From contig CAIQHF010000022.1 of NCBI GenBank assembly GCA_903871605.1, positions 1 to 64,000 on the forward strand: 64,000 nt of DNA, given 5' to 3'. The stretch comes from an uncultured Sphingomonadaceae bacterium (GTDB taxonomy: Bacteria > Pseudomonadota > Alphaproteobacteria > Sphingomonadales > Sphingomonadaceae). A program made the translations under genes and the position numbers. This document shows, piece by piece, positions 8,231 through 15,396 of the stretch; within the stretch, counting starts at the first letter, position 1, and every line of letters starts with the position of its first letter. The notes beneath the pieces are model-generated. The model ran no database searches. It was not told the origin of the DNA and saw nothing but the letters and a program-made list of their open reading frames with translations.

Positions 8231-9781
8231 GAGCCCGTCTGCGAACTCAATTTTGCCGCACGATTTTGTGTTTTGCCTAAGTAGGAGCGCGCTGCGGCCG
8301 ATTACACAGTAGAACACGCCCCGATGACACCAGGGAAGTGGCACTGGCGGTCGTGAGATGGTCGAGAGGAGCGAATTACGATCCGCAGATCACGCTGCTG
8401 CCCATAATTTGTTGATATTATGGGCGATGCAAACAAGACCCCACTCCTGTTTCACGTTATCAAGCCCGCGCAGGAGGAACTGACGAAAGCCCCGGGCTTG
8501 TTTAATCTGGCCGAAAACCGGTTCGGGTAGTTGCTTGCGGAGACGATAGCGACTTCGGTGCCCACCGAGTTTCAGCTTTCTGCGCATCGCCTGAGTGAGC
8601 GGCCCGCCCACCTTGCCACCCGTCGTCGGTCGCTTCGCGCGCCCCGTGGCTATGTATGCGGAAATGCCGCGCTCTTTGAGGGCGGCGAGATTGGCCTCGG
8701 AGCAATAGCCAGCGTCCGCCGACAGCTCCTTCGGCCGCTTTCCCATGTTCTGCGTGACTGCGTCCGTAAGCGGGACCAGCCAGGGTGCGTCAGCGGATGA
8801 GTTTGACAGCGAGTGAGCGATAATGACCTGCGCAGTCGCGTCGACCGCGGCCTGTCCGTTGTACGCCTGAACAAAGCCATCCTTGCCCGGCATTATGCGA
8901 CTGTCCGGATCAGTGAAATTGCGTTGAGCCTTCGGCTTTGGCGTGCCGGGCGGATGCTTCGGCTTCGGGCCACACGGTGGTCCGTCGCCTGGATCATCGT
9001 CCCCATTTCCGGATTTGGCTTTGGCTTTGGCGTCCGCCTGTGCCCTGGCTTCTGCTTCGAGGGCAGTCTTGGCCTCGCGAATTTTGGCCAGTCGCTTTTG
9101 TTTGTCGGCAACCCAGTCCGGCATCTCGTCACCGCGCCGATCCACGCCCACAGCCGCGTCGTCCTTGCGATCTGCAGCATCCGCGGCTTTCAGCCAGCCA
9201 GCAACTTCGGCCGCCAGAGCGGCCTCGGCCTTCTGCATCCGGGCATAGCTCATCGCCTTATGCTTCGATGCGTTGGCTTTGATCTTCGTTCCGTCCAGCG
9301 CCACATGGCCGAGTTTTACCAGGCCGGCCTGGGCGCACAGCTTGAGCACCTGCACGAACAGCCCCGACAAAGCCTTGAGGTGGCGCTTGCGAAACTCGGA
9401 AATGGTTCGGAAATCCGGCTTCGTGCTCGCCGTGACCGCGTGGAAATCAAGCCGCTCCTCGCAGGCGCGCGAAATCCGGCGGGAGGAATAGATGCCCTGC
9501 GTATAGGCGTACAGCAGCAGTGCCGTCATCATCGCGGGGTGAAAGGCTGGCGCGCCACGCGCATCCTCATAGGACGCGTAGATCGCCTCGAGATCCAGAT
9601 CATCGCGAACGAGATCCCGTACAAAATGCGCCGGATGCGAAAGCGGCACGTAGTCGAGAACCGAGGGCGGAAAGAGGGATACCTGATCGACGTCCCACGG
9701 CAGAAAGCGCTTGCTCATACGCCAGTTGAATCAAATGTCGCCCCGACAGTCCACCTCAAATCGCAGTTCCCAGACAGGCTC
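8231..9781 (-). mobile_element. complete IS1182-like insertion sequence
   Basis: The element is 1,551 bp, bounded by imperfect 17-bp inverted repeats (left GAGCCCGTCTGCGAACT, right GAGCCTGTCTGGGAACT on the opposite strand, 15 of 17 matching) and flanked by a CTAG direct repeat (8227-8230 and 9782-9785). It encodes one transposase on the minus strand. Because CTAG is palindromic and the boundaries are GC-rich, the exact ends could shift by a base or two. It lies between tehA and the CsoR-like sensor. The intact transposase and matching ends suggest a fairly recent insertion. Confidence 0.85.
8390..9718 (-). CDS. IS1182-family transposase
   Basis: This 442-residue DDE transposase has the layout of IS1182-type enzymes. 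An N-terminal domain (DUF772-like; HPAMMTALLLYAYTQGIYSSRR) is followed by a catalytic domain with GHVALDGTKIKANASKHKAM (first Asp), a charged Ala/Lys-rich linker, and DSRIMPGKDGFVQAYNGQAA. It ends with LSADAGYCSEANLAAL (second Asp) and a C-terminal EPVFGQIKQARGFRQF segment (Glu). All three acidic residues appear present, so the enzyme may be active. It fills the insertion sequence between the two inverted repeats. Confidence 0.9.
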   Translation of the reverse strand: MSKRFLPWDVDQVSLFPPSVLDYVPLSHPAHFVRDLVRDDLDLEAIYASYEDARGAPAFHPAMMTALLLYAYTQGIYSSRRISRACEERLDFHAVTASTKPDFRTISEFRKRHLKALSGLFVQVLKLCAQAGLVKLGHVALDGTKIKANASKHKAMSYARMQKAEAALAAEVAGWLKAADAADRKDDAAVGVDRRGDEMPDWVADKQKRLAKIREAKTALEAEARAQADAKAKAKSGNGDDDPGDGPPCGPKPKHPPGTPKPKAQRNFTDPDSRIMPGKDGFVQAYNGQAAVDATAQVIIAHSLSNSSADAPWLVPLTDAVTQNMGKRPKELSADAGYCSEANLAALKERGISAYIATGRAKRPTTGGKVGGPLTQAMRRKLKLGGHRSRYRLRKQLPEPVFGQIKQARGFRQFLLRGLDNVKQEWGLVCIAHNINKLWAAA

Positions 9782-9795
9782 CTAGGGGGTAGGGG
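9782..9795 (+). promoter_or_regulatory. right half of the interrupted operator, overlapping the sensor's ribosome site
   Basis: CTAG plus GGGGTAGGGG lies 5 to 19 bases before the sensor ATG. AGGGG (9791-9795) also serves as its likely ribosome-binding site. It is the partner of the C-tract at 8217-8230. With the insertion sequence between them, a sensor tetramer can no longer contact both halves together. Confidence 0.5.
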
Positions 9796-9800
9796 CGTGA

Positions 9801-10067
9801 ATGTCTCATGCATCTGATCCAGAGGTCCGCCGCGGCCTCAAGCAAGCCGCCGGTCATATCGAGTCCGTTCTCGCGATGCTCGTCGACGGGCGGTCCTGTC
9901 TCGACCTCACCCAGCAGCTTCAGGCTGTTGAAAGCACGATACGCACGGTGAAGCGGGCCTTGATCCACGATCACATGGAGCACTGCATTGCTGATGCCGT
10001 CGGCGAAGGCGGGATGACGTCGGAGCAGGCGCTCCGCGAATTCAAACAGCTCACCAAGTATCTCTGA
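9801..10067 (+). CDS. CsoR/RcnR-family metal-sensing repressor (InrS-like ligand set)
   Basis: This 88-residue all-helical repressor belongs to the CsoR/RcnR/FrmR family (DUF156). These tetramers bind C/G-tract operators and release DNA on metal binding. The likely ligands are Cys33, His58 and Cys62 (DHMEHC), with His3 and His19 near the N-terminus. The Cys-His-Cys set is that of copper-type CsoR and of the nickel sensor InrS, not the Cys-His-His set of E. coli RcnR. Since the next gene, 11 bases away, is a nickel/cobalt exporter, an InrS-like nickel or cobalt sensor is the best reading. The upstream insertion sequence probably disturbs its control. Confidence 0.85.
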   Translation: MSHASDPEVRRGLKQAAGHIESVLAMLVDGRSCLDLTQQLQAVESTIRTVKRALIHDHMEHCIADAVGEGGMTSEQALREFKQLTKYL

Positions 10068-10078
10068 GGAGCTGCCAG

Positions 10079-11221
10079 ATGCAGTCGCTTCCCGATCTTC
10101 TCGCCCAAGGCAATGCGTGGCTGTTCATTCCGACCGCGATCCTGCTGGGCGCCTTGCATGGACTGGAACCCGGCCATTCCAAGACGATGATGGCCGCCTT
10201 CATCATCGCGATCCGCGGCACGGTCTGGCAGGCGGTGCTCCTCGGCGTGTCGGCTGCGATCTCACATTCGGCGGTGGTCTGGGTGATTGCGCTAGGTGGC
10301 CAGTATCTTGGGCGAAATCTCAACGCGGAGACCAGCGAGCCCTATTTGCAGCTCGCATCGGCCGTGATTGTTCTCGGTGTCGGAGGCTGGATGATCTGGC
10401 GTACCCGACGCGAGCAAACGATCGAGACCGGCCACGACCACGATCACGATCATCACCATGATCACGGCGTCGAGACGCGCCGGATCGATACGGGTCACGG
10501 CGTCGTGGCGCTCGAAGTGTTCGAGGATGGCGTACCACCTCGCTGGCGCCTGCGGACCGAGCGTGGCCACGCCTGGGCGGCAAGTGACGTGACCGTCGTC
10601 ACCGAACGTCCCGACAAAGCGCGTCAGGCATTCACCTTCGCCGACCGGGGCGACTATCTCGAAAGCGTCGACGAGATTCCGGAGCCGCACGAGTTTCTCG
10701 CGCGCCTCAGTCTTGGGCATGGTGGCCATACCCATGATTACGAGGTCGCCTTCAGCGAGCATGATCACGGACACCGTGGTCACGATCATGGCACCGGGCT
10801 CGATGTCGGCAAAGTCGGCGAGGCAATGGACGCGCACCAGCGCGCCCATGCCAGCAACATCAGTCGCCGCTTCGACGGCAAAAGCGTCACAAGCGGCCAG
10901 ATCTTGCTGTTCGGCCTGACTGGCGGCCTGATCCCTTGCCCCGCCGCGATCACGGTATTGCTGCTATGCCTGCAGCTGAAGCAATTGACGCTCGGCATCG
11001 TCCTCGTCGCCTTCTTCAGCGTCGGCCTCGCCGTAACGATGGTCTCAGCCGGCGTGCTGGCTTCGCTCAGCGTCACGCACATCAAGAAGCGCTGGTCGGG
11101 GTTCGACAACTTCGCGAAGCGCGCGCCCTACGCTTCGGGCGGCCTCATGATCGTGATCGCGCTCTACATGGGCATATCCGGTTATATCGGCCTGACCGGG
11201 GGCCACGCGCCCCAGATTTGA
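10079..11221 (+). CDS. rcnA: RcnA/NicO-family nickel/cobalt exporter with long His-rich loop
   Basis: This 380-residue inner-membrane exporter of the NicO family has the family motif in LHGLEPGHSKTMMAAF (residues about 25-40) and a matching conserved C-terminal half (LTGGLIPCPAAITVLLLC). The central hydrophilic loop is unusually long and rich in His and Asp. It has one cluster, GHDHDHDHHHDHG, near residue 120 and a second, HDHGHRGHDHG, near residue 225. Such loops bind nickel or cobalt before export. It follows the sensor gene by 11 bases, so sensor and exporter form one operon. Length exceeds E. coli RcnA mainly because of the loop. Confidence 0.88.
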   Translation: MQSLPDLLAQGNAWLFIPTAILLGALHGLEPGHSKTMMAAFIIAIRGTVWQAVLLGVSAAISHSAVVWVIALGGQYLGRNLNAETSEPYLQLASAVIVLGVGGWMIWRTRREQTIETGHDHDHDHHHDHGVETRRIDTGHGVVALEVFEDGVPPRWRLRTERGHAWAASDVTVVTERPDKARQAFTFADRGDYLESVDEIPEPHEFLARLSLGHGGHTHDYEVAFSEHDHGHRGHDHGTGLDVGKVGEAMDAHQRAHASNISRRFDGKSVTSGQILLFGLTGGLIPCPAAITVLLLCLQLKQLTLGIVLVAFFSVGLAVTMVSAGVLASLSVTHIKKRWSGFDNFAKRAPYASGGLMIVIALYMGISGYIGLTGGHAPQI

Positions 11222-11551
11222 TCTCCTACCTTCGAGGGCGACCGGCATCCGATCCCGCATGCAGAGTTTGCTCGAGACGGGTCCTAAGCCCCTGTTTGCG
11301 ATCGTCGTGGCGACCGGCGTTGCTTGTGCTCCTGGCCGCAATGGCGTCCTGAAGCCGATGATGCGCTAAGCCGAAGCGCTTAGAGCGATTGGCGACAACG
11401 GCCATTTGTGAGACCGGCATCAGTCCGAACGGTGTGACCAGATTTGTGCTGTCCCCTATCAAAATTCCTTGAATTTCGTTGTATTCCGTTGTCATTCGAT
11501 GTGATACACAAATGCAGGCAAGTGATTGATTTGTATGACTAAAGTAGGACC
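11222..11551. other. 330-bp non-coding stretch at the island edge
   Basis: After rcnA there is no frame I can support. The last 90 bases become A/T-richer and hold the tandem 10-bp units described separately. The stretch ends at the tRNA fragment. I see no integrase gene here; if the island encodes one it should lie near the other end, outside the window. Confidence 0.5.
11473..11502 (+). repeat. three tandem 10-bp units beside the attachment site
   Basis: The units are ATTTCGTTGT, ATTCCGTTGT and CATTCGATGT, end to end. A ten-base period places each on the same DNA face, as expected for adjacent protein binding sites such as integrase arm sites. They lie about 50 bases inside the tRNA-derived end. 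Confidence 0.4.
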
Positions 11552-11596
11552 CTCTTAATCAGCGGGTCCTTGGTTCGAGCCCAAGTGCGTCCACCA
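11552..11596 (+). other. orphan 3' half of tRNA-Lys(CTT): putative attachment site (attR)
   Basis: The sequence matches a tRNA from the anticodon loop (CTCTTAA, anticodon CTT) to the 3' end. The T-arm CTTGG/TTCGAGC/CCAAG is intact (11570-11585 region), followed by the acceptor strand TGCGTCC, discriminator A and an encoded CCA (11594-11596). No matching 5' half is present: the bases before the loop do not pair with those after it. Integrative elements that recombine into tRNA 3' ends leave exactly this scar at their far end, with the intact tRNA at the other end. The orientation puts the element on the left (lower coordinates). Confidence 0.7.
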
Positions 11597-11602
11597 TAAC
11601 TA

Positions 11603-11749
11603 TCATAGACGGCGCTGGAATAGTGGTCGCTTCGATGCGAGCAGCTCTTGCTCGGCATACCATTCAGGCCAACGTCGGGTGCCTGAGCCTTTCTCATAAC
11701 CGCGAACGACGAAAGCCCGCTCTTGGTCGGCCGTATCGCGTCGGCCGAA
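11603..11749 (-). pseudogene. possible C-terminal gene fragment next to the attachment site
   Basis: A 48-codon open frame without any start codon ends at a TGA (11603-11605), seven bases past the tRNA fragment. Its translation (containing RAFVVRGYEKG and RWPEWYAEQELLASKRP) has a natural amino-acid mix, unlike typical shadow frames here. It is preceded in frame by a stop. It may be the tail of a gene cut by an earlier integration. I do not recognise the family. The rest of the 11,597-11,976 gap shows nothing else. Confidence 0.25.
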
Positions 11750-11976
11750 TCACCGTTACGTCACATAATTTTGGCTAGCTTCTTTCGCACCGTGCGAGAA
11801 CCGGGCGAGGGCTCTTGCCAAGCGTTGCTGTCAAGTCGGTGGATGGCAACACCCACCCCGTGACAACACGCGGCGATCACTGTCGGGGCACCCAGGGCGC
11901 AGCAGGTGACCGCGTCGATCAGCTCCGAATTGACGCGATTGACGATAGTGCCGTCCCTCTACGTTGCTTCCGAAGG

Positions 11977-12813
11977 TTAAGTTTGTTTCGACGAAACTGG
12001 GGTCTCGGGCACGCTCGGATGGCAGAGGCGGAAACGCGTGGGTACAGATGGTCGGTGAGATCGATGGCCACAACCTCCTGCCGAACAGCAATGCGCGGCG
12101 ATTTTCGATAGCAGCTTGGCGTGCCGCAGAACCTCGGGCACCTCGAGCGGGCCGCCATGGCCCATGTAGAAGCGCTTGGCACCGCGTTGCACGAGATGCT
12201 CCAGCTCTCGGGCGACCCGCTCAGGATCGTCCTCGAAAGGTGGACGGATGGCCCGGCCGAGAAAAGCCATTCCGCCGATCAGTATGCCCGACGCGATCAG
12301 ATCGCCGACGAGCGCGTCCTTCGATGCCAGCTCGACGGCGATAGAACCCGGGGTATGGCCGGCGGTATGCCGGACGACGCCATCGACCCCGAAATCGAGC
12401 AGGTTGGTCGTGTCGCCGTTGCTCATCATGATGTCCGGCACGAAGCCCTCATAGGGCTCGTGGGGGATCGGCGTCCTGAAGAAGAGCTTCCCCACCCAGC
12501 CGGTCGAGCAATAGGTCATCGGCTCTTTGCGGCTGTAGAAATCCGCATCGTCCCTGTGCGCCAGGATCGGCGCGCCCGACAGTGCGCGCAGGCGCGCCGC
12601 GCTGCCGGCATGATCGGTGTGCGCGTGCGTCACGATGATGAGTTTGATGTCGCGGAACGTCAGCGCGTGCCGGGCTAATACCTTGCCGATCCTATGCTCG
12701 GACCCCGGGATACCGGCATCGACGAGGATGCAGCCTGCCTCGCTGCGGATCAGATGCGCGTTGACCATGTGCATCGGCAGGATCGGAATGCGGATGATCT
12801 CGGTTTCGAACAT
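11977..12813 (-). CDS. MBL-fold metallo-hydrolase
   Basis: This 278-residue metallo-beta-lactamase-fold protein has the metal motif THAHTDHAG near residues 62-70, a later metal His in HTAGHTPGS, an Asp in ALVGD, and a final GHGGP. These are the ligands of the two-metal site in glyoxalase II/lactonase-type enzymes. Substrate is unknown; lactones or thioesters are common. The last 28 or so residues are Arg/Pro/Ser-rich and unlike the fold, so the 3' end may have been altered by mutation or rearrangement near the island edge. It is the last gene of a minus-strand run. Confidence 0.8.
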   Translation of the reverse strand: MFETEIIRIPILPMHMVNAHLIRSEAGCILVDAGIPGSEHRIGKVLARHALTFRDIKLIIVTHAHTDHAGSAARLRALSGAPILAHRDDADFYSRKEPMTYCSTGWVGKLFFRTPIPHEPYEGFVPDIMMSNGDTTNLLDFGVDGVVRHTAGHTPGSIAVELASKDALVGDLIASGILIGGMAFLGRAIRPPFEDDPERVARELEHLVQRGAKRFYMGHGGPLEVPEVLRHAKLLSKIAAHCCSAGGCGHRSHRPSVPTRFRLCHPSVPETPVSSKQT

Positions 12814-12880
12814 TGCAGAGTCCTTCGACCTTTCGCCGAGCGGTCCGGCGGCCTGGCAGTGATGGATGAACCTCGTCTCG

Positions 12881-13663
12881 CTAGGCTGCGAGCGAGTCGG
12901 CGAAGATCGTGATCGCGGCTGCCAGATCGGCCGGTGCCTCCAGCGGCGACAGATGGCCGATCCCCGGAAGCAGCTGCAGTCTCGCCTGCGGGATTCGCGG
13001 CAGCAACGCGGCCCGGAGGATCTCTGGTGGATCGACCCGATCCTCCGTGCCCGAGATCACCAACGTCGGCGCGTCGATAGCCGCGACGACCTGGCTGATG
13101 TCTTCCTGGCTCGTCGCCAGCGGCCATGCCGTTTTCGCTGGTGCGGCGCCCGCAACGCTGTCGGCGACCACGCGCTCCAGACGATCCGCCTGGAGCGGGC
13201 TGCCGGCCAGCACCTGTTCGACCGTCGCGATCACGCTCGCCCGGTCGTCATACGCATGGACCATGCCCCGCCGAACCTCCAGCGGGAGCGCCATAGGAGA
13301 CGGCGGCGATGGCGCGACCAGTACGAGCCCTTGAAGTCCGGCAGGTCGCCGCGACGCGATGAGCTGGACGACCTTGCCGCCCATCGAATGGCCGACGAGG
13401 ATATATCGTTCGAGGCCCACCGCGCTGATCACGCCTTCGGCATCGGCGGCGAGGTCGGCGAGCGCATATCCCCCGGCCGGGGCATCGGACTGGCCCCAGC
13501 CACGCTGATCGATGGCGATGCAGCGGACTCCCGATCCAAGCGCGCCGATGACGTCGCGCCACGTGCGCGACGAGCCGCCCCAATAATGCAGGAACACGAG
13601 GACCGTCGGGCCCTGCCCGTGATCCTCGACGTGAAGTCGCACGCCGTTCGTGATGATGTTCAT
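12881..13663 (-). CDS. alpha/beta hydrolase
   Basis: This 260-residue alpha/beta-hydrolase has the nucleophile elbow GHSMGGK (Ser), an acid in ISGTEDRVDPP, and the catalytic His in GIGHLSPLEAP. An N-terminal HYWGGSSRTW strand supplies the oxyanion hole, and IDQRGWGQSDAP is typical of haloalkane dehalogenase/epoxide hydrolase/esterase relatives. It is complete and of normal length. The upstream hydrolase frame runs 400 bases into it in another frame, which marks a damaged junction on the upstream gene, not here. Substrate not determinable. Confidence 0.85.
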   Translation of the reverse strand: MNIITNGVRLHVEDHGQGPTVLVFLHYWGGSSRTWRDVIGALGSGVRCIAIDQRGWGQSDAPAGGYALADLAADAEGVISAVGLERYILVGHSMGGKVVQLIASRRPAGLQGLVLVAPSPPSPMALPLEVRRGMVHAYDDRASVIATVEQVLAGSPLQADRLERVVADSVAGAAPAKTAWPLATSQEDISQVVAAIDAPTLVISGTEDRVDPPEILRAALLPRIPQARLQLLPGIGHLSPLEAPADLAAAITIFADSLAA

Positions 13664-14411
13664 CAGAATTTACCTCGCAGAAGGCTGACGGAGATAATTC
13701 CCCGTCAGCGTCTCTCGGCCCGACGCCGGGTAAGGCGGCCGCCTGAAGGATGACGTCCGCCACCACGCCCGGATGCGACAGCATGGGCACATGGCTGGAG
13801 GCGACGTGGGCGACGGTCGCGTTCATTCGCGCCGCCATCCGCTCCTGGTCGACGCGCAGGATGGCCTGATCCGCGTCGCCGACCAGATAGAAGGTGGGGC
13901 GCGTCCGCCATGCCGCCTCGCTCAACGTTCCGCCGAGCGCGGCGCCGTTGATCGGCCCCTGGGTTGCGAACAGCACCGCCTGCTCGGTCGCATCGACATC
14001 CTGCGCGAACAGCGTCGCGACGCCGGCCTTCGTCAGTTTGATGAAACCTTCCGCATCGGGGCGCATCTCGCTGCCGAGCGGCGCGGCCTCGAACTGAGCG
14101 AACAGCGAGCCGGCCGACTCACCGGCATCGGGTGCGAAGGCGTCGATATAGACGAGCCGCGCTACCTTCGGATCATTGCCCGCCTCGCCGATCACGGCGC
14201 CGGCATAGCTGTGGCCGACCAGCACGACGTCGCCCTCGGCGATCGCGATGGCGCGGCGCACCGCCGCCACGTCGGCCTCGAAGCCGATCAGCGGGAGTTG
14301 GACGGCAGTCACCGTCATGCCCTTCGCCGCGAGCATCGGGATCACTTTGGCCCAGCTCGAACCATCGGCCCATGCGCCATGAACCAAAATCACGTTGGAA
14401 ATCGTCGTCAT
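13248..14411 (-). CDS. alpha/beta hydrolase with apparent loss of its stop codon
   Basis: The first 230 or so residues form a complete small alpha/beta hydrolase of the EstC/salicylate-esterase-like group: VILVHGAWADGSSW at the N-terminus, nucleophile GHSYAGAV, and catalytic His in SSHVPMLSHP. Family members normally end shortly after this point. Here the frame continues from about 13,740 for another 150 or so Arg-rich residues that overlap the next gene out of frame and resemble no protein. A TGA lies near 13,698-13,700 in a neighbouring frame, so a one-base indel could explain the read-through. The functional part is probably 13,700-14,411. Confidence 0.7.
   Translation of the reverse strand: MTTISNVILVHGAWADGSSWAKVIPMLAAKGMTVTAVQLPLIGFEADVAAVRRAIAIAEGDVVLVGHSYAGAVIGEAGNDPKVARLVYIDAFAPDAGESAGSLFAQFEAAPLGSEMRPDAEGFIKLTKAGVATLFAQDVDATEQAVLFATQGPINGAALGGTLSEAAWRTRPTFYLVGDADQAILRVDQERMAARMNATVAHVASSHVPMLSHPGVVADVILQAAALPGVGPRDADGELSPSAFCEVNSDEHHHERRATSRRGSRAGPDGPRVPALLGRLVAHVARRHRRAWIGSPLHRHRSAWLGPVRCPGRGICARRPRRRCRRRDQRGGPRTIYPRRPFDGRQGRPAHRVAATCRTSRARTGRAIAAVSYGAPAGGSAGHGPCV
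13684..13709. other. 8-bp perfect stem hairpin between the two hydrolase genes
   Basis: GCTGACGG and CCGTCAGC enclose a ten-base A/T-rich loop in the space where the upstream hydrolase should have stopped, about 20 bases before the downstream start. It has no T-run, so it is more likely an mRNA-stability or translation-control element than a terminator. Confidence 0.4.
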
Positions 14412-14449
14412 CGTCTGTCTCCTGAAAGATGGGTGGGTGGGGGATGCCG

Positions 14450-15130
14450 TCAGGCGTGCCAGTGCGATCCGCGAATGACGGAGCAGAAGTTGCCGCGATG
14501 GAAGTGCGGCTCCTTGTCGGCGATCACGTCGGCTTTGACGTTGCCGAAGGTCGTGTCGGGCTTGTGCTTGATGCCCTCGTAGAATGCCTGGATGATGTCC
14601 TCCTTGAACCGCGCCGTGCGCGGAAAGGCGGCGACGACGGCTTTTCGGACATCGTCCGGGTAGCGATCATAGGTGAGGCCCAGCACGTCCATCTCGACGC
14701 CGGCGGTGGTGAGCGCGATCACCGGATGCATGAACTCGGGCACGCCGGGCGTGGTGTGGAGCGCGATCCCCGTCCAGACCTTCTCGATGTCCGAGGGATC
14801 GACCCCGTGGCCCGTCAAAAAGTCGCGGGCGGCGTCGGCGCCATCGACCTCGAAGCGACGGTCGGTGCTGCTGTGGGACGGCATCAGCCCCACGTCGTGG
14901 AACATCGTCGCCGCATAGAGCAACTCGGGGTTGAAGGTCAGGCCGCGCTGCTGCCCCGCGATTGCGCCGAAGAAGAAGACCCGGCTGGAATGGTTGAAGA
15001 GCAGCTCGGTCTCGGTATCCCGGACGAATTCGGTGATCGCGCGGCAGAGTGCGCTGTCGGGGATCGAGATGCCGCCGACCGCGCCCGAAGACAGGTCGTG
15101 GCCATGCGGGTGGTGTGCGTCGTGGATCAT
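14450..15130 (-). CDS. HD-domain hydrolase, cyanamide hydratase-like
   Basis: This 226-residue HD-superfamily protein has the metal-binding His-Asp in ATMFHDVGLMPSH, an upstream His in LLFNHSSRVFFFG and a later ALHTTPGVPEF segment. This order matches the cyanamide hydratase-like HD group rather than nucleotide phosphodiesterases of the GGDEF/HD-GYP type. The ATG at 15130 has GGAG eight bases upstream; the open frame further upstream is Arg-rich and not coding. It is divergent from the GlxA-like regulator, which may control it. The substrate is inferred only from family resemblance. Confidence 0.75.
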   Translation of the reverse strand: MIHDAHHPHGHDLSSGAVGGISIPDSALCRAITEFVRDTETELLFNHSSRVFFFGAIAGQQRGLTFNPELLYAATMFHDVGLMPSHSSTDRRFEVDGADAARDFLTGHGVDPSDIEKVWTGIALHTTPGVPEFMHPVIALTTAGVEMDVLGLTYDRYPDDVRKAVVAAFPRTARFKEDIIQAFYEGIKHKPDTTFGNVKADVIADKEPHFHRGNFCSVIRGSHWHA

Positions 15131-15396
15131 CGTTCGTCTCCGCCTTCGGCGGACGCGCACCGACACACCCGAAAAACGGGGTGTGCCGATGGCATGCCGC
15201 CATCTGGGTATTGGGTGCCGGGGACTGGGTCCGAAGGGCCTCGCTTCCCGCCCCTCTTCAATCGCAGACCAGCGATGTGGCAGCAACGGCGGCGCACATG
15301 GGAAAACTGCCAACCTTGTGCGATATGCTGCCTTCGAGGCGAAAGCGGCGATCACGGTGATCGACAGCCGGCGTGCGAAAGACGGAAGAGAGACGG

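Noticed and set aside
11226-11495. 89-codon minus-strand ORF after rcnA as a possible integrase remnant
   Set aside because: No catalytic Arg-His-Arg-Tyr pattern and no recognisable protein character.
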